Shown here: piece after piece, positions 50,375 to 51,705 of the stretch | Position numbering within the stretch: position 1 is the stretch's first letter | Layout: each line of letters starts with the position of its first letter | Assembly: GCA_028717805.1 (NCBI GenBank) | Contig: JAQUNC010000011.1 | Span: 1 to 51,705, forward strand | Source: Atribacterota bacterium | Lineage (GTDB): Bacteria; Atribacterota; Phoenicimicrobiia; Phoenicimicrobiales; Stramentimicrobiaceae | Direction: 5' to 3' | DNA length: 51,705 nucleotides | Program-made: the position numbers and the translations under genes | The notes under the pieces: model-generated | What the model was told of the DNA's origin: nothing | The model's database searches: none | Seen by the model: only the letters and a program-made list of their open reading frames with translations

Positions 50375-51705
50375 ATGGATAAAAGTACCAGGTTAACACT
50401 CATTTTGATTATTATAGTTGGTTTTCTAACCGTGTGTCCGGTAATAATGCTTATTTTAGGCAGTTTTTCCAGAGGACTGAGCGCTTTTGGCGCTTTTACT
50501 CTGGAGAAATATATTGCAGCTTATACTGATTCAGATTTTGCCAAAATTATAAATAATACGGTAATCTTTGTTCTTGGTTCTTCTTTAGTGGCAACTCTCC
50601 TTTCCCTGTTTTTAGCCTATTTAAATAACAGAACCGATATACCGTGTAAATTCTTATTCAGAGTAATTTCAATAACTCCCATGATGATTCCCCATATACT
50701 TTTTTCAGTCAGCTGGGTATTATTACTTAATCCATCTAACGGGATTTTCAATTTAATGCTTAAACAGGTCTTTGGTTTAGAGAATTCACCTTTTAATATT
50801 TATTCCCTTTGGGGCATGATTCTGGTAGAAGGATTATTAGATATGCCCATTGCTTATCTCATCATTGCCCCAGCAATGGCTTCCTTTGATGTAAATCTGG
50901 AGGAGTCTTCCAGGGTATTCGGAGCAAATACATGGCTGACTTTAGTCAGAATCACCTTGCCTGTGCTGAGACCTGCTATCTTAGCTGCTTTCATACTATG
51001 TATTGTCCGCTGTATGGCTTCTTTTGCGGTACCCTCGGTTATAGGTATGCCTGGAAGAATATATGTTCTGGCTACTCATATTTATCAGACTATTTCAGTT
51101 GGCTTTGCTATAGATTACGGTAAGGCAGCAGCAATTGGTATGAGTGTTCTGGTAACTTCTCTTGTCCTTATCCTGCTATATCGATATTTAACTGCTGCCA
51201 GCGAAAAATATGTTACTATTTCCAGTCGTGGTTATCGCCCTACAGTCATTGAACTGAAAAGAGCAAAAATTCCTTTGTTCTTTGTTTTAGGTTTAATATT
51301 ATTCGTTCTGATAATACTGCCTGTTTTGGTATTGATTTATACCTCTCTAATACCTTATACCATGGTTCCCAGTGCCAGAGCTTTTTCCATGATGAGTCTA
51401 CGCCATTGGTATGCAGTGATTAAAGATCCTATTTCTATTTTGTCTTTGAAAAATAGCTTATTTCTAGGTATCTTTGGTGCCACGCTGGGAGTAATATTAT
51501 CTATATTTGTAGCCTATACTATTGTTAGAATTAGAACAAAAATGTCAGGTATTTTAGAATCTTTAAGTTTTTTATCTTTTTCCTTTCCAGGTATTGTTAT
51601 TGGTGTTGGATTTATGTGGTTTTTTGTCCGTACCCCTATTTATGCTACTATCTGGGCTTTGTTAATTGGATACATTGCTACCTATTTACCTTATGGAATT
51701 CGTCC
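50375..51705 (+). CDS. ABC transporter permease, FbpB-type, cut by the window end
   Basis: The frame runs open from ATG 50375 to the right edge (443 codons). It reads MDKSTRLTLILIIIVGFLTV at the start, then several helices, and the EAA loop of the first module, EESSRVFGANTWLTLVRITLP. A second module begins after about residue 300. By comparison with the 545-residue permease of the first system, roughly the last 100 residues are missing. It should be the membrane channel for the binding protein and ATPase just upstream. Confidence 0.88.
   Translation, partial: MDKSTRLTLILIIIVGFLTVCPVIMLILGSFSRGLSAFGAFTLEKYIAAYTDSDFAKIINNTVIFVLGSSLVATLLSLFLAYLNNRTDIPCKFLFRVISITPMMIPHILFSVSWVLLLNPSNGIFNLMLKQVFGLENSPFNIYSLWGMILVEGLLDMPIAYLIIAPAMASFDVNLEESSRVFGANTWLTLVRITLPVLRPAILAAFILCIVRCMASFAVPSVIGMPGRIYVLATHIYQTISVGFAIDYGKAAAIGMSVLVTSLVLILLYRYLTAASEKYVTISSRGYRPTVIELKRAKIPLFFVLGLILFVLIILPVLVLIYTSLIPYTMVPSARAFSMMSLRHWYAVIKDPISILSLKNSLFLGIFGATLGVILSIFVAYTIVRIRTKMSGILESLSFLSFSFPGIVIGVGFMWFFVRTPIYATIWALLIGYIATYLPYGIR

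Overview
The window is strongly AT-rich bacterial chromosome from what looks like an anaerobic, fermentative heterotroph living on imported small molecules. It holds two TRAP carriers, a complete branched-chain-type ABC importer, two ferric-type ABC importers (the second cut by the right edge), the tail of a sugar ABC permease, two MFS carriers and a heterodimeric ABC exporter. Ribosome binding sites are classical AGGAGG, and TTG/GTG starts occur. A lineage such as Atribacterota would fit this mix, but Halanaerobiales-, Synergistota- or Thermotogota-like bacteria cannot be excluded from the sequence alone. No rRNA, tRNA, CRISPR array or phage block is visible.

Left part (1-11.7 kb): after a truncated sugar permease, an unknown protein with a CPKC motif and a secreted TPR protein comes the first clear metabolic block. 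A lipoate-protein ligase and a sigma-54 activator (GAF-PAS-AAA+-Fis) precede a textbook -24/-12 promoter and an array of TGTAAA half-sites. That promoter leads into E1alpha, E1beta and E2 of a 2-oxoacid/acetoin dehydrogenase, followed in the same direction by a complete TRAP carrier (dctP-dctQ-dctM). The natural reading is activator-controlled uptake and oxidative cleavage of a ketone or oxoacid, with the ligase loading lipoate on E2. No E3 gene is in the window.

Middle part (11.8-30.1 kb): a RAYT-type transposase gene sits between perfect 24-bp inverted repeats that supply its -35 box and its stop codon. A small kinase and a metallophosphoesterase follow. Next come a ferric-type ABC importer, a LivJ-GFHM importer whose last gene is an acetamidase/formamidase (suggesting amide uptake and hydrolysis), an MFS carrier, an old-yellow-enzyme family flavoprotein, a minus-strand methyltransferase and a DUF401 membrane protein.

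Right part (30.4-51.7 kb): a minus-strand Fsr-like MFS carrier and a HypE/PurM-like ATP-binding protein are followed by an IclR regulator, a second TRAP carrier and kduI, which reads as a uronate (pectin-fragment) module. Then come a small membrane protein with a UPF0145 protein, a heterodimeric ABC exporter with one degenerate ATP site, a cell-wall amidase with a large unassigned N-terminus, a 5'-nucleotidase fused to LysM, a zinc alcohol dehydrogenase, and a second ferric-type ABC importer running off the end.

Two RNA-level patterns recur. First, four of five binding-protein genes are followed by a strong hairpin before the membrane or ATPase genes. Second, five exported-protein genes carry an extra, extended Shine-Dalgarno sequence about 60-110 nt upstream of the start codon, in addition to their own ribosome binding site; this resembles the STAB-SD mRNA stabilisers known from Bacillus. 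The second pattern is the most novel-looking signal here.
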